DNA of 64,000 bases from the NCBI GenBank assembly GCA_942492055.1, contig CALODP010000020.1:43333-107332 (forward strand), in the 5' to 3' direction. Each line of letters starts with the position of its first letter. The stretch's first letter is position 1. Origin of the DNA: CALODP01 sp942492055 (lineage in GTDB: Bacteria > Bacteroidota > Ignavibacteria > Ignavibacteriales > Melioribacteraceae). Both the position numbers and the translations under genes were made by a program. This document shows positions 34,423 to 43,613 of this stretch, piece by piece. The notes under the pieces are model-generated. The model saw only the letters and a list, made by a program, of their open reading frames with translations. It was not told the origin of the DNA and ran no database searches.

Positions 34423-34692
34423 CCCCGAGCACGCACTCGAGGGAAAACCATCCTAACCCTCGGAATCCTCACCCTTCTCCGGATAAGGAATAGCGTACTG
34501 TTTCAGCTTAACTGGCTCATCCTCAAAAACAATCATACAAAGAGAAACCACCTAAAGGAGATAATCCCAAACAAGCAAAAAGAGCTCCGGAAGAGCGCAA
34601 TGCCTGTAGCGCCAGCGGCGCGTCATGTCTGTTTTCCCCTTCAACTAACCGAAAATATTAATATATTTATCAAACTATAAAATAAGATAATT
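34423..34692. repeat. Composite repeat R2 + palindrome modules + R3 (copy a)
   Basis: R2 (about 34423-34600: CCCTCGGAATCCTCACC, then GGATAAGG, TCAGCTTAACTGGCT and so on) is followed by GC-rich palindrome modules (GCTCCGGAAGAGCG, GCGCCAGCGGCGCG) and the AT-rich R3 end. The same order is seen at 35876-36155. On the minus strand R2 reads as EDEPVKLKQYAIPYPEKGE before a stop, like the end of a decayed protein gene. Confidence 0.8.
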
Positions 34693-34828
34693 GCCTTTGG
34701 AAAGATACGGATTATAACACATTGCGATATACCAGTAACGTAACGAAGTCTTAGAACTTAAGAACAGACAAGTGACTTTCATAAGTACTATAAACTTTTT
34801 GCGTGTTGCTATCTCATAAAAGTTTGGA

Positions 34829-35341
34829 ATGAATAACATGAAAAAAGATATTAGTTCGATTACTGAGGAGATTAAAAACTACTCTTCTTCGGTATTAACA
34901 ACATTCGGTAAAGTGGAAGAGAGTGAAATTACTCAGCTTGAGGATGAAATCGGGCTTAGGCTACCGGAAGATTTCCGTTTCTTCTTAACAGTACTTAATG
35001 GATTTGAACTAGGGGGATTTACGGTTTACGGAATCCATCCCAATAACCTCGAAAATGATTTGCTTGAAAATTATCTCTGGGAATTGAACGAAGCCGATAA
35101 TCCCATTACGAAAAATCTTTTGCCAATTTCTCCTGATTACAGTGGAAATCATTATTGTCTCGATCTCGATACAATGTCAGAAGATAGAAAACAATGCGAT
35201 GTTGTTTTTTGGCAACATGATTATTACAACTATACCAAAACGGATAAACCTGATATTGAGGAAAACTCTTTCTTAGCATTTATAAAGAATCTTTACAGTG
35301 AAATAATCAACGAAATTGATCAGAATGGAAATTATAGATAA
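34829..35341 (+). CDS. SMI1/KNR4 (SUKH) family protein
   Basis: The 170-residue protein shows ESEITQLEDEIGLRLPEDFRFFL followed by LNGFELGGFTVYGI and later VVFWQHD and SFLAFIKNL, the layout of SUKH-domain proteins. These often serve as immunity proteins against secreted nuclease or other polymorphic toxins. No toxin gene is adjacent, so it may be an orphan immunity gene. A second start (34838) has equal support. Confidence 0.85.
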   Translation: MNNMKKDISSITEEIKNYSSSVLTTFGKVEESEITQLEDEIGLRLPEDFRFFLTVLNGFELGGFTVYGIHPNNLENDLLENYLWELNEADNPITKNLLPISPDYSGNHYCLDLDTMSEDRKQCDVVFWQHDYYNYTKTDKPDIEENSFLAFIKNLYSEIINEIDQNGNYR

Positions 35342-35380
35342 TTGCAGTAATGAGCGTAATTTACGATAATAAGGAATTGT

Positions 35381-35842
35381 ATGAAATATAAGACATCATG
35401 GAAAAAGAGAAAAAGGGAATGGCGCATTAAGGAAGAGAAGAAACTAAAACGGAATAAATTGATCAATTGTTTTATTCTCATTCCTATTTTCTTAATTGTT
35501 GTTATTAAAATGGCTATTGCAGAATATAACACAAATAAGCTAGAAGAAATCGGTTCATTTACTTTGGGAATGATATATAAAGAAGGATTGGCCGGGAGTC
35601 GAAGTGCTTTATATTTTCACTATCCTTATGAAGGGAAGTGGTATTGGAATTATACATATTTAACATTGGATTATGAAATCGGGGATACAGTAGTTATTAT
35701 CTATTCGAAGACCAATCCGGATAATTTCAGACTTTATGATTTATTTACAGAACATTTCGGACACAAACACAAAAACAATTTTCCTGATTCGTTAAGAAAG
35801 TATCTTCATAAATATAAGCAAACAGATTTATCTTCAGATTAG
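35381..35842 (+). CDS. Single-pass membrane protein, DUF3592-like
   Basis: The 153-residue protein has a very basic N-terminus, one membrane segment (about 27-48) and a C-terminal domain ending YEIGDTVVIIYSKTNPDNFRLYD, which resembles the G-D-x-V-x-V-x-Y-x-x-x-x-P motif of DUF3592 proteins. AAGGAA precedes the ATG. It lies 39 bp after the SUKH gene and may be in the same unit. Confidence 0.65.
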   Translation: MKYKTSWKKRKREWRIKEEKKLKRNKLINCFILIPIFLIVVIKMAIAEYNTNKLEEIGSFTLGMIYKEGLAGSRSALYFHYPYEGKWYWNYTYLTLDYEIGDTVVIIYSKTNPDNFRLYDLFTEHFGHKHKNNFPDSLRKYLHKYKQTDLSSD

Positions 35843-35875
35843 CCAATTTTCTTAGGAAAATATATCCAAATAGAC

Positions 35876-36155
35876 TCTAACCCTCGGAATCCTCACCCTT
35901 CTCCGGATAAGGGATAGCGTACTGCTTCAGCTTAACTGGCTCATCCTCAAAAACAATCTTACTAAGAGAAACCACCTTAAGAAGATAATCCCAATCAAGC
36001 AAAAAGAGCTCCGGAGGAGCGCAATGCCTGTAGCGCCAGAGGCGCGTGATGCCTGTTAGCTCCGGATGGAGCGACATGCCTGTTTTCTTCCCAATTAATC
36101 AAAAATATTAATATATTTATCAAAAGATAAACTAACACAGTTCTTCGCAAGAAAA
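35876..36155. repeat. Composite repeat R2 + palindrome modules + R3 (copy b)
   Basis: Second complete copy of the 34423-34692 composite, with one extra palindrome module (GCTCCGGATGGAGCG). Its minus-strand frame of 66 codons is not taken as a gene. The following stretch to 36333 holds only a short coding-like remnant (EIKYNGKEYETLGYA) without a start. Confidence 0.8.
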
Positions 36156-36333
36156 GCATGCAATTTCTCGGAGATCAAATACAACGGTAAAGAATACGAA
36201 ACCTTAGGGTACGCTATATTAGGAGGAGTATGTTTTACTAATATTTATATTATCGAATTTATTTGTTGATAAAAAAGGTTAATACAGCCAAAGATGAGAT
36301 TGTTGGGAATCCAATATTTATTATATCTTTTTC

Positions 36334-36588
36334 TTGATTGTCAATATGATGTCAATATCCTTTTATATCAATGAAATATTTTCTATAGATATTTTTTCTT
36401 ATTTGCACGTAAACGGGCACTACTCTGTAGCGGTTTCTGTGTTATCGATTCTAGGATGGAACTTATTCTTCTTTTTGTACAAAAAAAATATGAAAAAAAT
36501 AGTAAAGTATTTTGAAGAGGATCCATTGAATACAAAACTAGCACATAAAATATTTTTTTTGGCTTTCGTTGATATTAACTCCTTGTAA
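36334..36588 (+). CDS. Small possible membrane protein
   Basis: This frame encodes about 80 residues with two hydrophobic stretches and a basic patch (KKNMKKIVKYFEEDP) between them. There is no ribosome binding site, no known family, and the base composition is AT-rich, so it may be chance or a remnant. Confidence 0.25.
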   Translation: MIVNMMSISFYINEIFSIDIFSYLHVNGHYSVAVSVLSILGWNLFFFLYKKNMKKIVKYFEEDPLNTKLAHKIFFLAFVDINSL

Positions 36589-36678
36589 TTTCATATTTTC
36601 TATGATAGTAATTGTGAATTAGAAGGAGGGATTGAAGTGAAATTATTTCAGATAACAGGACATGGGAGAGATTAACGA

Positions 36679-37116
36679 ATGAATACACTAGGGCAAAGTT
36701 TTGGGATGAGTATAATCATTAAAATCTTCATTTTGATAATAAGTCTGACAATCCTTACCGGATGTCAATGTATTCTAAGTAATAACGACGAATCAAAATT
36801 ATTGATAAATAATAAAGCTGAATATAATATTGGAGTATTGGCGAATCCTTTTTATCCTGATAAATCTTTTGAAAGATGTAGTAGTTTTATGGTAAAAGGT
36901 AGAAGCTTAGAGACTATATGCTTTTTTGAGTCACTATGCTATTGTGGTGGATGGGAGTATCTGTATGCGCATAGAAAATATATTACATTCCATTTTGTAA
37001 AATGGGAGGATGTGGAAAGGGATAAAACAAGTGAAAGAAATTATAAAATATTAAAAACAATTGTGGCCTCAAAAGAAGACATGGTAAAGAATAATTGGGT
37101 TCTGGAATTTCCTTAA
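36679..37116 (+). CDS. Predicted lipoprotein of unknown function
   Basis: The 145-residue protein has a hydrophobic signal ending in a lipobox (ILTGC), possibly starting at an internal Met ten codons in. The mature part ends with KWEDVERDKTSERNYKILK and KNNWVLEFP, a pattern I associate with small uncharacterised Bacteroidota lipoproteins. Cys pairs (SLCYCGG) may form a disulfide. Function is unknown. Confidence 0.6.
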   Translation: MNTLGQSFGMSIIIKIFILIISLTILTGCQCILSNNDESKLLINNKAEYNIGVLANPFYPDKSFERCSSFMVKGRSLETICFFESLCYCGGWEYLYAHRKYITFHFVKWEDVERDKTSERNYKILKTIVASKEDMVKNNWVLEFP

Positions 37117-37125
37117 TAAATGAGC

Positions 37126-37286
37126 TTCCCCCGAGCATCCGATCGGGGAAAATACATCCTATCCCTCGGAATCCTCACCTTTCTCCGGATAAGGGATAGC
37201 GCACTGTTTCAGCTTAATTGGCTAATCCTCAAAAACAATCTTACTAAGAGAAACCACCTAAAGGAGATAATCCCAAACATCTATTT
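37126..37286. repeat. Repeat R2 (copy c), partial
   Basis: Third copy of R2 without the palindrome modules and R3 end. Its minus-strand frame carries a stop inside the ED-P-KLKQ stretch, so decay is advanced. Confidence 0.75.
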
Positions 37287-37378
37287 TCTTCTCTGTGACC
37301 TCGGTCCCCTCAGTGGTTAGTATTTCTTTAATACTGTGGTAAACCACCTCGTTAACCCAATCCCTTAAACCTTTATGT

Positions 37379-38364
37379 AATTTCTCCGGACAAACATCCT
37401 ATTTCTCCAATCGCATTTCGTTTTTCTCCACCCGTAGCAAGCACTTCTCTACTCGTAGAGGGTATTTACTTAAACTCATAACGAATTTCTTCATCCTTCC
37501 CGCTTACCGCGCCACTCTCCCCGTTCATTTCTCCGTTTGTACATCCCATTTACTTAAAGTAATAAGCAATTTCTCCACCTTCCCCATCCATTTCTCAATT
37601 CACCCCTTTCATTTACTTAAAGTTATAGAGAATTTCTTCATATAACGGAAGCTCCGCGCGACTCGTAGATTCCATTTCTCCATTTGTAAAAGGCTATTCT
37701 TCATACAGAGAACGCTATTCTCGATACAAATATTCCATTTCTCCGGACACCGGGGCATTTCTCAAGGCCACTTTTCCTCCGCTCAACCTAACAAAGCCAT
37801 TTCTCCACCCATACATCCCATTTCTCGATACACCGAGCCCATTTCCCCAAAAATCGATAACAATTTGCACTTTTTACTGAACAATGCGCGAACGTCACCT
37901 CGCATTGAACGACTGTCACCTCCCATTGCATGACTGCCACTTCGCTTTGAATGAGTGTAACTTCTCATTGAACGACTGCCACTTCTCTTTGCACGAATGC
38001 CACATCGTTTTGAACGAGTGTAACTTCGCATTGAATGGATGTAACTTCCCTTTGAACGAGTGTAACTTCGCATTGAATGGATGTAACTTCTCTTTGAACG
38101 ACTGCCACTTCGCATTGAACGGCTGTAACTTCGTTTTGAACGAGTGCAACTTTTCATTGAACGAGTGTAACTTCCCATTGAACGACTGCCACTTCGTTTT
38201 GAACGACTGTAACTTCTCTTTGAATGAATGTCACTTCGCATTGAATGAATGTCACTTCCCTTTGAATGGATGTAATCTCTCTTTGAACGACTGCCACTTC
38301 GCTTTGCACGAATGTCAAATCGTTTTGAACGGCTGTAAAATCGCTTTGAGAGATAGTACTCGTT
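37379..38364. repeat. Long 21-bp-periodic repeat tract (about 46 units)
   Basis: Successive 21-bp units keep phase from 37379 to about 38364 with a single one-base slip near 37790. The first half has diverged units of the type CATTTCTCCATTTGTAAAAGG; the second half (from 37882) has units of the type TTGAACGACTGCCACTTCGCT. The core GACTGCCACTTCG matches the array at 15.7 kb. There are no unique spacers, so it is not CRISPR. Confidence 0.92.
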
Positions 38365-38522
38365 GGAAGAATTGTATAATATTGCCTATGAGTTGGCTGA
38401 AAAGAGTTCACAAAGAACTCGCAAATAGCTTTAGCAATAAATTGATAAGAGAGATAATCAAGAAGATAATGAAGGGAAGAATACAACAAAAATCCTCCGA
38501 CCCTTTGAAAGAGCCGGAGTGA
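37884..38522 (+). CDS. Possible Cys-heptad repeat protein
   Basis: This frame covers the younger half of the 21-bp tract and reads as about 22 heptads L-N-[DEG]-C-[HN]-F-x, followed by a unique 58-residue basic tail (WLKRVHKEL, IREIIKKIMKGR). Variation between units falls largely at third codon positions in this frame (AAC/AAT, TGC/TGT, GCA/GCT, TCA/TCT, CCA/CCT), which supports coding. Against it, no ribosome binding site is seen, and the other strand is also open because 21 is a multiple of 3. Function is unknown. Confidence 0.35.
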   Translation: MRERHLALNDCHLPLHDCHFALNECNFSLNDCHFSLHECHIVLNECNFALNGCNFPLNECNFALNGCNFSLNDCHFALNGCNFVLNECNFSLNECNFPLNDCHFVLNDCNFSLNECHFALNECHFPLNGCNLSLNDCHFALHECQIVLNGCKIALRDSTRWKNCIILPMSWLKRVHKELANSFSNKLIREIIKKIMKGRIQQKSSDPLKEPE

Positions 38523-38530
38523 AAGTATAT

Positions 38531-41272
38531 TTAATAACTTAAGCTAATTCCCAAATTAAAAGTTCTAGGTAAGCCAATGAAAACCTCGGCATCATCTGCG
38601 GAATGTGTTAGCCCATTATCTTTGAATGAATTGTATTTACTGTTATCAACTGCGTCTTGAACATAGATTTCATCAAGAAGGTTGAAAATATGGGCGAATA
38701 GCTGTAGTTTAACTCCACCAAGCTTAACCGGCAGATCATAGGAAGCATGGAAATCAACAAGAGTATAATTTGGAGCTTTCCAGCTTTGTGTTCTATCAGT
38801 GGGATCTGTTCGTGTCAAAGGATCCCAACTTGAGTAGTGATCTCTGTAATGTCTAACTACTGCAGTTGCAGCCAAACCTCTTGCTGGGAAGAAAGAGGCA
38901 GAGAAAGTAAGAGCTGTTTGAGGCTGATCTCCGATTTTCAAATCTTTGGAATATATTTTTACATTATTGGTTGTTCGAGTAGAGTAATCTTTGTGAATAG
39001 CGTCCGCGTCATTTGTGTTTTCCCAATTACCGAAAGAAGCGGATGCGTCCAGTCTAACAATATTTACAGGCTGATAAGCTACTTCAAATTCTACTCCGTA
39101 ATGATTAGCGTCGAGATTGGTAAGAACGATAATCCCTTCTTCACCACTTAGCTTATAATCATTTTTCGTAAGAACACGATCATTCCATATTGTATAATAG
39201 AAATTTCCGCTGATAGCCAATTTGTTTTTTAATAACGAAACGTTAGTTCCGGCTTCCAATGAAATGAATTCTTCGTTCTTATCATTCCATATCATCTCAC
39301 CGTCAAAGTCATTTATAACCGCGTCGAAGATAGGAACCTTCGAAACGTACCCTGCATTGGCGTAAACACTGGCGTTTTCAGTAACTCTGAAATTAGCGCC
39401 CCCTTTAACCTGGAATCCGTTAATCCAATCAGACTCGGTTTCTATCTTTTTCCCTGAAGCGTCTCCTGTTGTACTATTGAAGTGATCTACAAAAGAGTAT
39501 TTCACAGCTGAGAAGCCTGCCATTCCGTAAGTTGTTAATAAGTCTTTGGAATACTCTGCCTGAGCATAAAATCCGTACCAGTCAACAGTGTTTGTGTTAA
39601 AATAATTGAGTTTATCACCAAGACCAACTTTCTTCCCGGCGGGTCCCCAAAAGACGTTGTCCTTATTAATAAAGTAATCGCCACCAAGTAAATCTCTTAC
39701 TTCGCGGTAATGATCGATGTCAGCTGTTCTCCAGTCAACTCCGAATGAAGTTTTCAGGTTTTCGTTAATCTTCAGATAAGCTTTCGAGATCAATCCGAAC
39801 ATAGACTGATTGTTTACGCTGTTTCTCAATATAAAGAGAGATTCTCCGGGAGTTTTTGCGTCCCCTATTCTGTCCTTTGCTCCTCTGTTCATAGCGATAT
39901 TGGCATCCCAATCGATTAATCTGGAAGGACTGGAATTAATATATATACCAGCTGAGTTATTGCTTGGAAGTCTGTTCTCGAATGTTCCGGTACCACCACC
40001 GTGACCTCCTGACCAATAGAAAGTAGAATATAAGCTTAATTTATTGGATAACTGAGAATACCAGTTCAGGTTCATAATAGGTTTGTGAAAGAAATTTTCT
40101 CTTTCGTTTATGAAATTGGGATCGTATCTGTCATGTTCACTTGCTTTCGAGCTAAAGATAGAAGAGAAATATTGTTTCCCTTTGTATGAAGAACTTACTC
40201 TGTTCCAATTTTGGTTATAATCGGTTCCTGCTTCTTCGAATTTATCAAGAGCAGCTTGAGAGTAACCTAGATCTTTTGCCAATTCATGGCTATAGGCGGC
40301 GATATTCTGTTTATAAGAATTTTGTCCGTGACGTTGAGGAGCTCCCAAGGCATAAAGCTCTAATCGATTTTCTTTGTTAATATTGTAACCCAAACCGAAA
40401 TAATAAGCCCATGAGTCGGTCCATGTTTTGTCTACGACCCCATCACCGAGTTTGCGAACAATTGCAACGTTTGCTGCCCATTTCCCATTAATTACTCCGG
40501 TATTAGCCGCGAAAGTAGATTTAAGGAAGCTCCCGCTACCGAATTCTTGCTTATACTTAACTCCGAATTTTGCTTCGGTAGGATCGGTTATTACGTTCAT
40601 TGTTCCGCCGATAGAAGGGGTAGCGAGGTTAACAGCGCTCAAACCACGCTGAACCTGAATAGAACTGGTTGCGTCACCAACACCATCCCAGTTTGACCAA
40701 TAAACCCAACCGTTTTCCATGTCGTTAACCGGAACTCCATTGATCATGATCGCAACGTTGCGTTGGTCGAATCCACGAACATTTATTCTAGCGTCTCCCG
40801 ATCCGCCACCTTGTGCGGTAGAATAGACACTAGGAGTAGTATTAAGGACCAAAGGAATATCCTGTGATCCGAGTTTAAGTTGCATATCTTTTTTGTCGAT
40901 GTTGCTAAAAGCTACAGGTGTTTCTCTTTCCTTCGCGCGATCAGCCAAAACGGTAACCGATAAAGAGAATTCATAATCTTTCAATTCGAAATCGAGTTCC
41001 ATATTATTTGAAAGATCAATATTCACTCTTTGGGTTTCGAATCCGATGTAACTACAAATTACGATATAACTACCTTCCGGAGCGGAAATAACAAAATCTC
41101 CGTTTCCATCCGTGGGAGCTCCAATTGTAGTAGATTGAAGATAAACATTTGCGCCAACTAATTTCTCACCGGTTTGAGCCGAGGAAACGTTACCGGAGAT
41201 AGAATATTGTTGGGCAAAGAGAGAAAGTGAAAACGAAAAGAAAACAAAAAGGAATTTGTAGAGTTTAGACAT
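38531..41272 (-). CDS. TonB-dependent outer-membrane receptor
   Basis: The 913-residue protein has a signal peptide (ending SLFAQQ), an N-terminal carboxypeptidase-D regulatory-like domain (about 24-105, ISGNVSSAQTGEKLVGANVYL), a plug domain (about 115-230, VRGFDQRNVAIMINGVPVNDME) and a long beta-barrel ending in a terminal aromatic residue (LGISLSY). Such receptors import large or scarce nutrients using TonB energy; no ligand hint is present. An AGAGA lies before the start. Confidence 0.93.
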   Translation of the reverse strand: MSKLYKFLFVFFSFSLSLFAQQYSISGNVSSAQTGEKLVGANVYLQSTTIGAPTDGNGDFVISAPEGSYIVICSYIGFETQRVNIDLSNNMELDFELKDYEFSLSVTVLADRAKERETPVAFSNIDKKDMQLKLGSQDIPLVLNTTPSVYSTAQGGGSGDARINVRGFDQRNVAIMINGVPVNDMENGWVYWSNWDGVGDATSSIQVQRGLSAVNLATPSIGGTMNVITDPTEAKFGVKYKQEFGSGSFLKSTFAANTGVINGKWAANVAIVRKLGDGVVDKTWTDSWAYYFGLGYNINKENRLELYALGAPQRHGQNSYKQNIAAYSHELAKDLGYSQAALDKFEEAGTDYNQNWNRVSSSYKGKQYFSSIFSSKASEHDRYDPNFINERENFFHKPIMNLNWYSQLSNKLSLYSTFYWSGGHGGGTGTFENRLPSNNSAGIYINSSPSRLIDWDANIAMNRGAKDRIGDAKTPGESLFILRNSVNNQSMFGLISKAYLKINENLKTSFGVDWRTADIDHYREVRDLLGGDYFINKDNVFWGPAGKKVGLGDKLNYFNTNTVDWYGFYAQAEYSKDLLTTYGMAGFSAVKYSFVDHFNSTTGDASGKKIETESDWINGFQVKGGANFRVTENASVYANAGYVSKVPIFDAVINDFDGEMIWNDKNEEFISLEAGTNVSLLKNKLAISGNFYYTIWNDRVLTKNDYKLSGEEGIIVLTNLDANHYGVEFEVAYQPVNIVRLDASASFGNWENTNDADAIHKDYSTRTTNNVKIYSKDLKIGDQPQTALTFSASFFPARGLAATAVVRHYRDHYSSWDPLTRTDPTDRTQSWKAPNYTLVDFHASYDLPVKLGGVKLQLFAHIFNLLDEIYVQDAVDNSKYNSFKDNGLTHSADDAEVFIGLPRTFNLGISLSY

Positions 41273-41553
41273 TCTTGTCTCTCTAAGTTAGTTATTAGAT
41301 AGTGGATTAATACTGCGTGTATAAAAAAGTTCGATTTGATTTCTAAGAGTCATTGCCATTTCTTCAAGTAATGAAAAAGTTGCTAATAACGATAATAATT
41401 ACGATATTCTTCGCTCAACAAAAACAAGAGAAGTTTTCATGAATTGTTTTTGTTGCTTTTTGTTACTTCCGATGGAAAGTTAAATAATCGGGGGAAAAAT
41501 GCAAAGTTATCTTTTTGTTAAGTGGGAAAACTGTTAATCAAGAGAGAATAAAA

Positions 41554-42063
41554 ATGAGTGATGTATTGAGTTTGAAGGAAAAACTGAAAAAGATAAAAAT
41601 GGTGATAACCGATGTTGACGGAGTATTAACCGACGGTGGGCTATACTATTCCGGTGACGGTATGGTTATGAAACGTTTTGATGTTAAGGATGGTATGGGA
41701 GTAGTGCTTTTGAGAAAGCATGGAATTAAATGTGGCATTATCTCTACAGATGTTTCCCAAATAATTGATAAAAGAGGGGAACGCCTGAAGATGGACTTCG
41801 TTTATACGGGGATTTGGGATAAAGAAACAAAGATGAACGAAGAATGCGAAAAGCAGGGTATATTAAAGGAGAACGTTGCATTTATTGGTGATGACGTGAA
41901 CGACAAAAGTATTATGGCTCTTGCCGGATTTACCGCCGCTCCTTCGGACGCAGTTCCGGAGATAGCCGAAATGGCAGATTATCTTTGTAAAAAAAGAGGT
42001 GGGCGCGGTGCTTTCAGAGAATTAGCCGAATTAATATTGGGCGCCCAAACCGAACAAATATAA
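41554..42063 (+). CDS. KdsC-family HAD phosphatase
   Basis: The protein of about 169 residues (from this ATG, preceded by GAGAG) matches 3-deoxy-D-manno-octulosonate-8-phosphate phosphatases: VITDVDGVLTDGGLYYS with the D-x-D nucleophile pair, FDVKDGMGVVLLRKHGI, and FIGDDVNDKSIMALAG. It has the short, cap-less form that works as a tetramer, and acts in LPS inner-core synthesis (KDO) or a related sugar-acid pathway. A TTG frame 13 codons upstream is less likely. A terminator follows. Confidence 0.88.
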   Translation: MSDVLSLKEKLKKIKMVITDVDGVLTDGGLYYSGDGMVMKRFDVKDGMGVVLLRKHGIKCGIISTDVSQIIDKRGERLKMDFVYTGIWDKETKMNEECEKQGILKENVAFIGDDVNDKSIMALAGFTAAPSDAVPEIAEMADYLCKKRGGRGAFRELAELILGAQTEQI

Positions 42064-42070
42064 AAATTGC

Positions 42071-42098
42071 AACGCTCCTTTCTAGGGGCGTTTTTTTT
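42071..42098 (+). terminator. Rho-independent terminator
   Basis: Arms AACGCTCC and GGGGCGTT around TTTCTA, followed by a run of T. It ends the kdsC-like unit. Confidence 0.85.
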
Positions 42099-42225
42099 GC
42101 ACTCGACTTCAGACTAAAATTAATAAGTAAGGTAAATCTGTGATTTTAATAAATAATACAAAACTGCGGAAAAAACTTTTTTTATGAGGGTATAACAAAA
42201 AATATAACTTAGGAAGTAAACTCTA

Positions 42226-42257
42226 TTGTGTTTTTTGTATTATTATTATTAGATTTG
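42226..42257 (+). promoter_or_regulatory. Promoter of the nucleobase-transport operon
   Basis: TTG at 42226-42228 and TAGATTTG (TAnnTTTG) at 42250-42257 have the spacing of Bacteroidota promoters. The leader to the start at 42363 is about 100 nt; I see no purine riboswitch core in it. Confidence 0.5.
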
Positions 42258-42362
42258 CGTGTGCAAAAAAGAAGCACTATTGGGAATCAAAAGGAAAAAC
42301 GTTAAAAAAAAAAGATATTTGCATATGTATTTCATACAACTAAAATATAATACTGGAGAAAC

Positions 42363-43601
42363 ATGGAAGAAAGTATTACCCCTTTAAAGAAGGGTATTCT
42401 GGGGGTCCAGATGCTTTTTGTAGCTTTCGGCGCCCTCGTACTGGTCCCACTACTCACGGGATTAGACCCTTCTATCGCATTATTCACCGCCGGCATCGGC
42501 ACCCTCATTTTTCACGCTATCACAAAAGGTTCGGTTCCAATATTTCTCGCAAGTTCATTCGCTTTTATCGCTCCTATTCAATTCGGAATAGCAAATTACG
42601 GTATTGGCGCTACTTTGGGAGGATTGGTATCAGCCGGTATCATTTATATGCTTCTTGCTCTTATGATTAAGGCAAAAGGATCTCAGATTATTGAAAAATA
42701 TTTACCGCACGTAGTTACCGGACCTGTAATTATGGTTATCGGTTTGAAGTTAGCTCCCGTCGCTGTAGGAATGACGAAAAACTTCGGTGGAACAACAGAA
42801 GTAGATTCGCTCGCTGTTGTAATCGCTATGGTAACGTTGGCTGTTACGATGTTTGTTGTAATGAAAGGAAAGGGAATAATCGGTTTGATTCCTATCTTTA
42901 TGGGAATTTTGGCCGGATATCTACTTTCTGCGGTTTTAGGAAAAGTTGATTTTACTCCGGTTATCAACGCTCCTTGGTTTTCAATCCCATGGATCGGAGC
43001 TATGGAGAGCGGTGCCTACGCATGGCCGGAATTTAACTTGAGCGCAATTTTATATATTCTTCCTGTGGCAATTGCCCCGGCAATTGAGCATGTAGGGGAT
43101 ATTATTGCAATATCATCGGTTACCGGAAAAGATTATTTGGAAAAACCAGGTCTTCACAGAACGATGATGGGAGACGGTGTGGCCACTTCTTTGGCTGCTT
43201 TCTTAGGAGGTCCTCCTAATACTACCTATTCCGAAGTAACCGGAGCAGTTGCGTTGCTAAAGAAATTCGATCCCTTATATATGAGAATTGCTGCAGTTGC
43301 TGCAATCTTTTTAGCTTTCTTTTCAAAGCTTGGAGCCATTTTGAAAACCATTCCTGTTCCGGTAATGGGTGGAATTATGATTCTTCTTTTCGGAATGATT
43401 GCTGCAGTTGGTGTAAGAACTTTGGTTAAAGAAAAAATAGATCTCGGTGTTCCGAGAAATTTGGTTATTGTAGCGGTCATTTTGATTTTCGGTATCGGTG
43501 ATATGTCTCTCGGATACGGCGATTTTCAATTGGCTGGTATAGGTTTGTCAGGAATTATTGGTGTATTACTTAATATTATTTTACCAAAAAATAAAAACTA
43601 G
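42363..43601 (+). CDS. Uracil/xanthine permease (NCS2, UraA type)
   Basis: The 412-residue inner-membrane transporter has about 14 hydrophobic segments and the NCS2 signatures GVQMLFVAFGALVLVPLL, AIEHVGDIIAIS (substrate-binding Glu) and NTTYSEVTGAVALLKK. It imports uracil or xanthine by proton symport. GGAGA precedes the ATG. It is first of three linked genes with a Tsx-like channel and an AzgA-like permease. Confidence 0.9.
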   Translation: MEESITPLKKGILGVQMLFVAFGALVLVPLLTGLDPSIALFTAGIGTLIFHAITKGSVPIFLASSFAFIAPIQFGIANYGIGATLGGLVSAGIIYMLLALMIKAKGSQIIEKYLPHVVTGPVIMVIGLKLAPVAVGMTKNFGGTTEVDSLAVVIAMVTLAVTMFVVMKGKGIIGLIPIFMGILAGYLLSAVLGKVDFTPVINAPWFSIPWIGAMESGAYAWPEFNLSAILYILPVAIAPAIEHVGDIIAISSVTGKDYLEKPGLHRTMMGDGVATSLAAFLGGPPNTTYSEVTGAVALLKKFDPLYMRIAAVAAIFLAFFSKLGAILKTIPVPVMGGIMILLFGMIAAVGVRTLVKEKIDLGVPRNLVIVAVILIFGIGDMSLGYGDFQLAGIGLSGIIGVLLNIILPKNKN

Positions 43602-43613
43602 GAGACTACTCAG

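Noticed and set aside
37379..38364. CRISPR array
   Set aside because: Units are contiguous 21-bp repeats without unique spacers, and no cas genes are present.
37783..38489. Minus-strand coiled-coil-like or Arg/Ser-rich proteins in the 21-bp tract
   Set aside because: They are open because the unit is 21 bp; variation between units fits the plus frame better, and no ribosome binding sites are seen.
42100..42362. Purine riboswitch upstream of the nucleobase permease
   Set aside because: The conserved purine-aptamer core and paired loops could not be found; only a promoter is visible.
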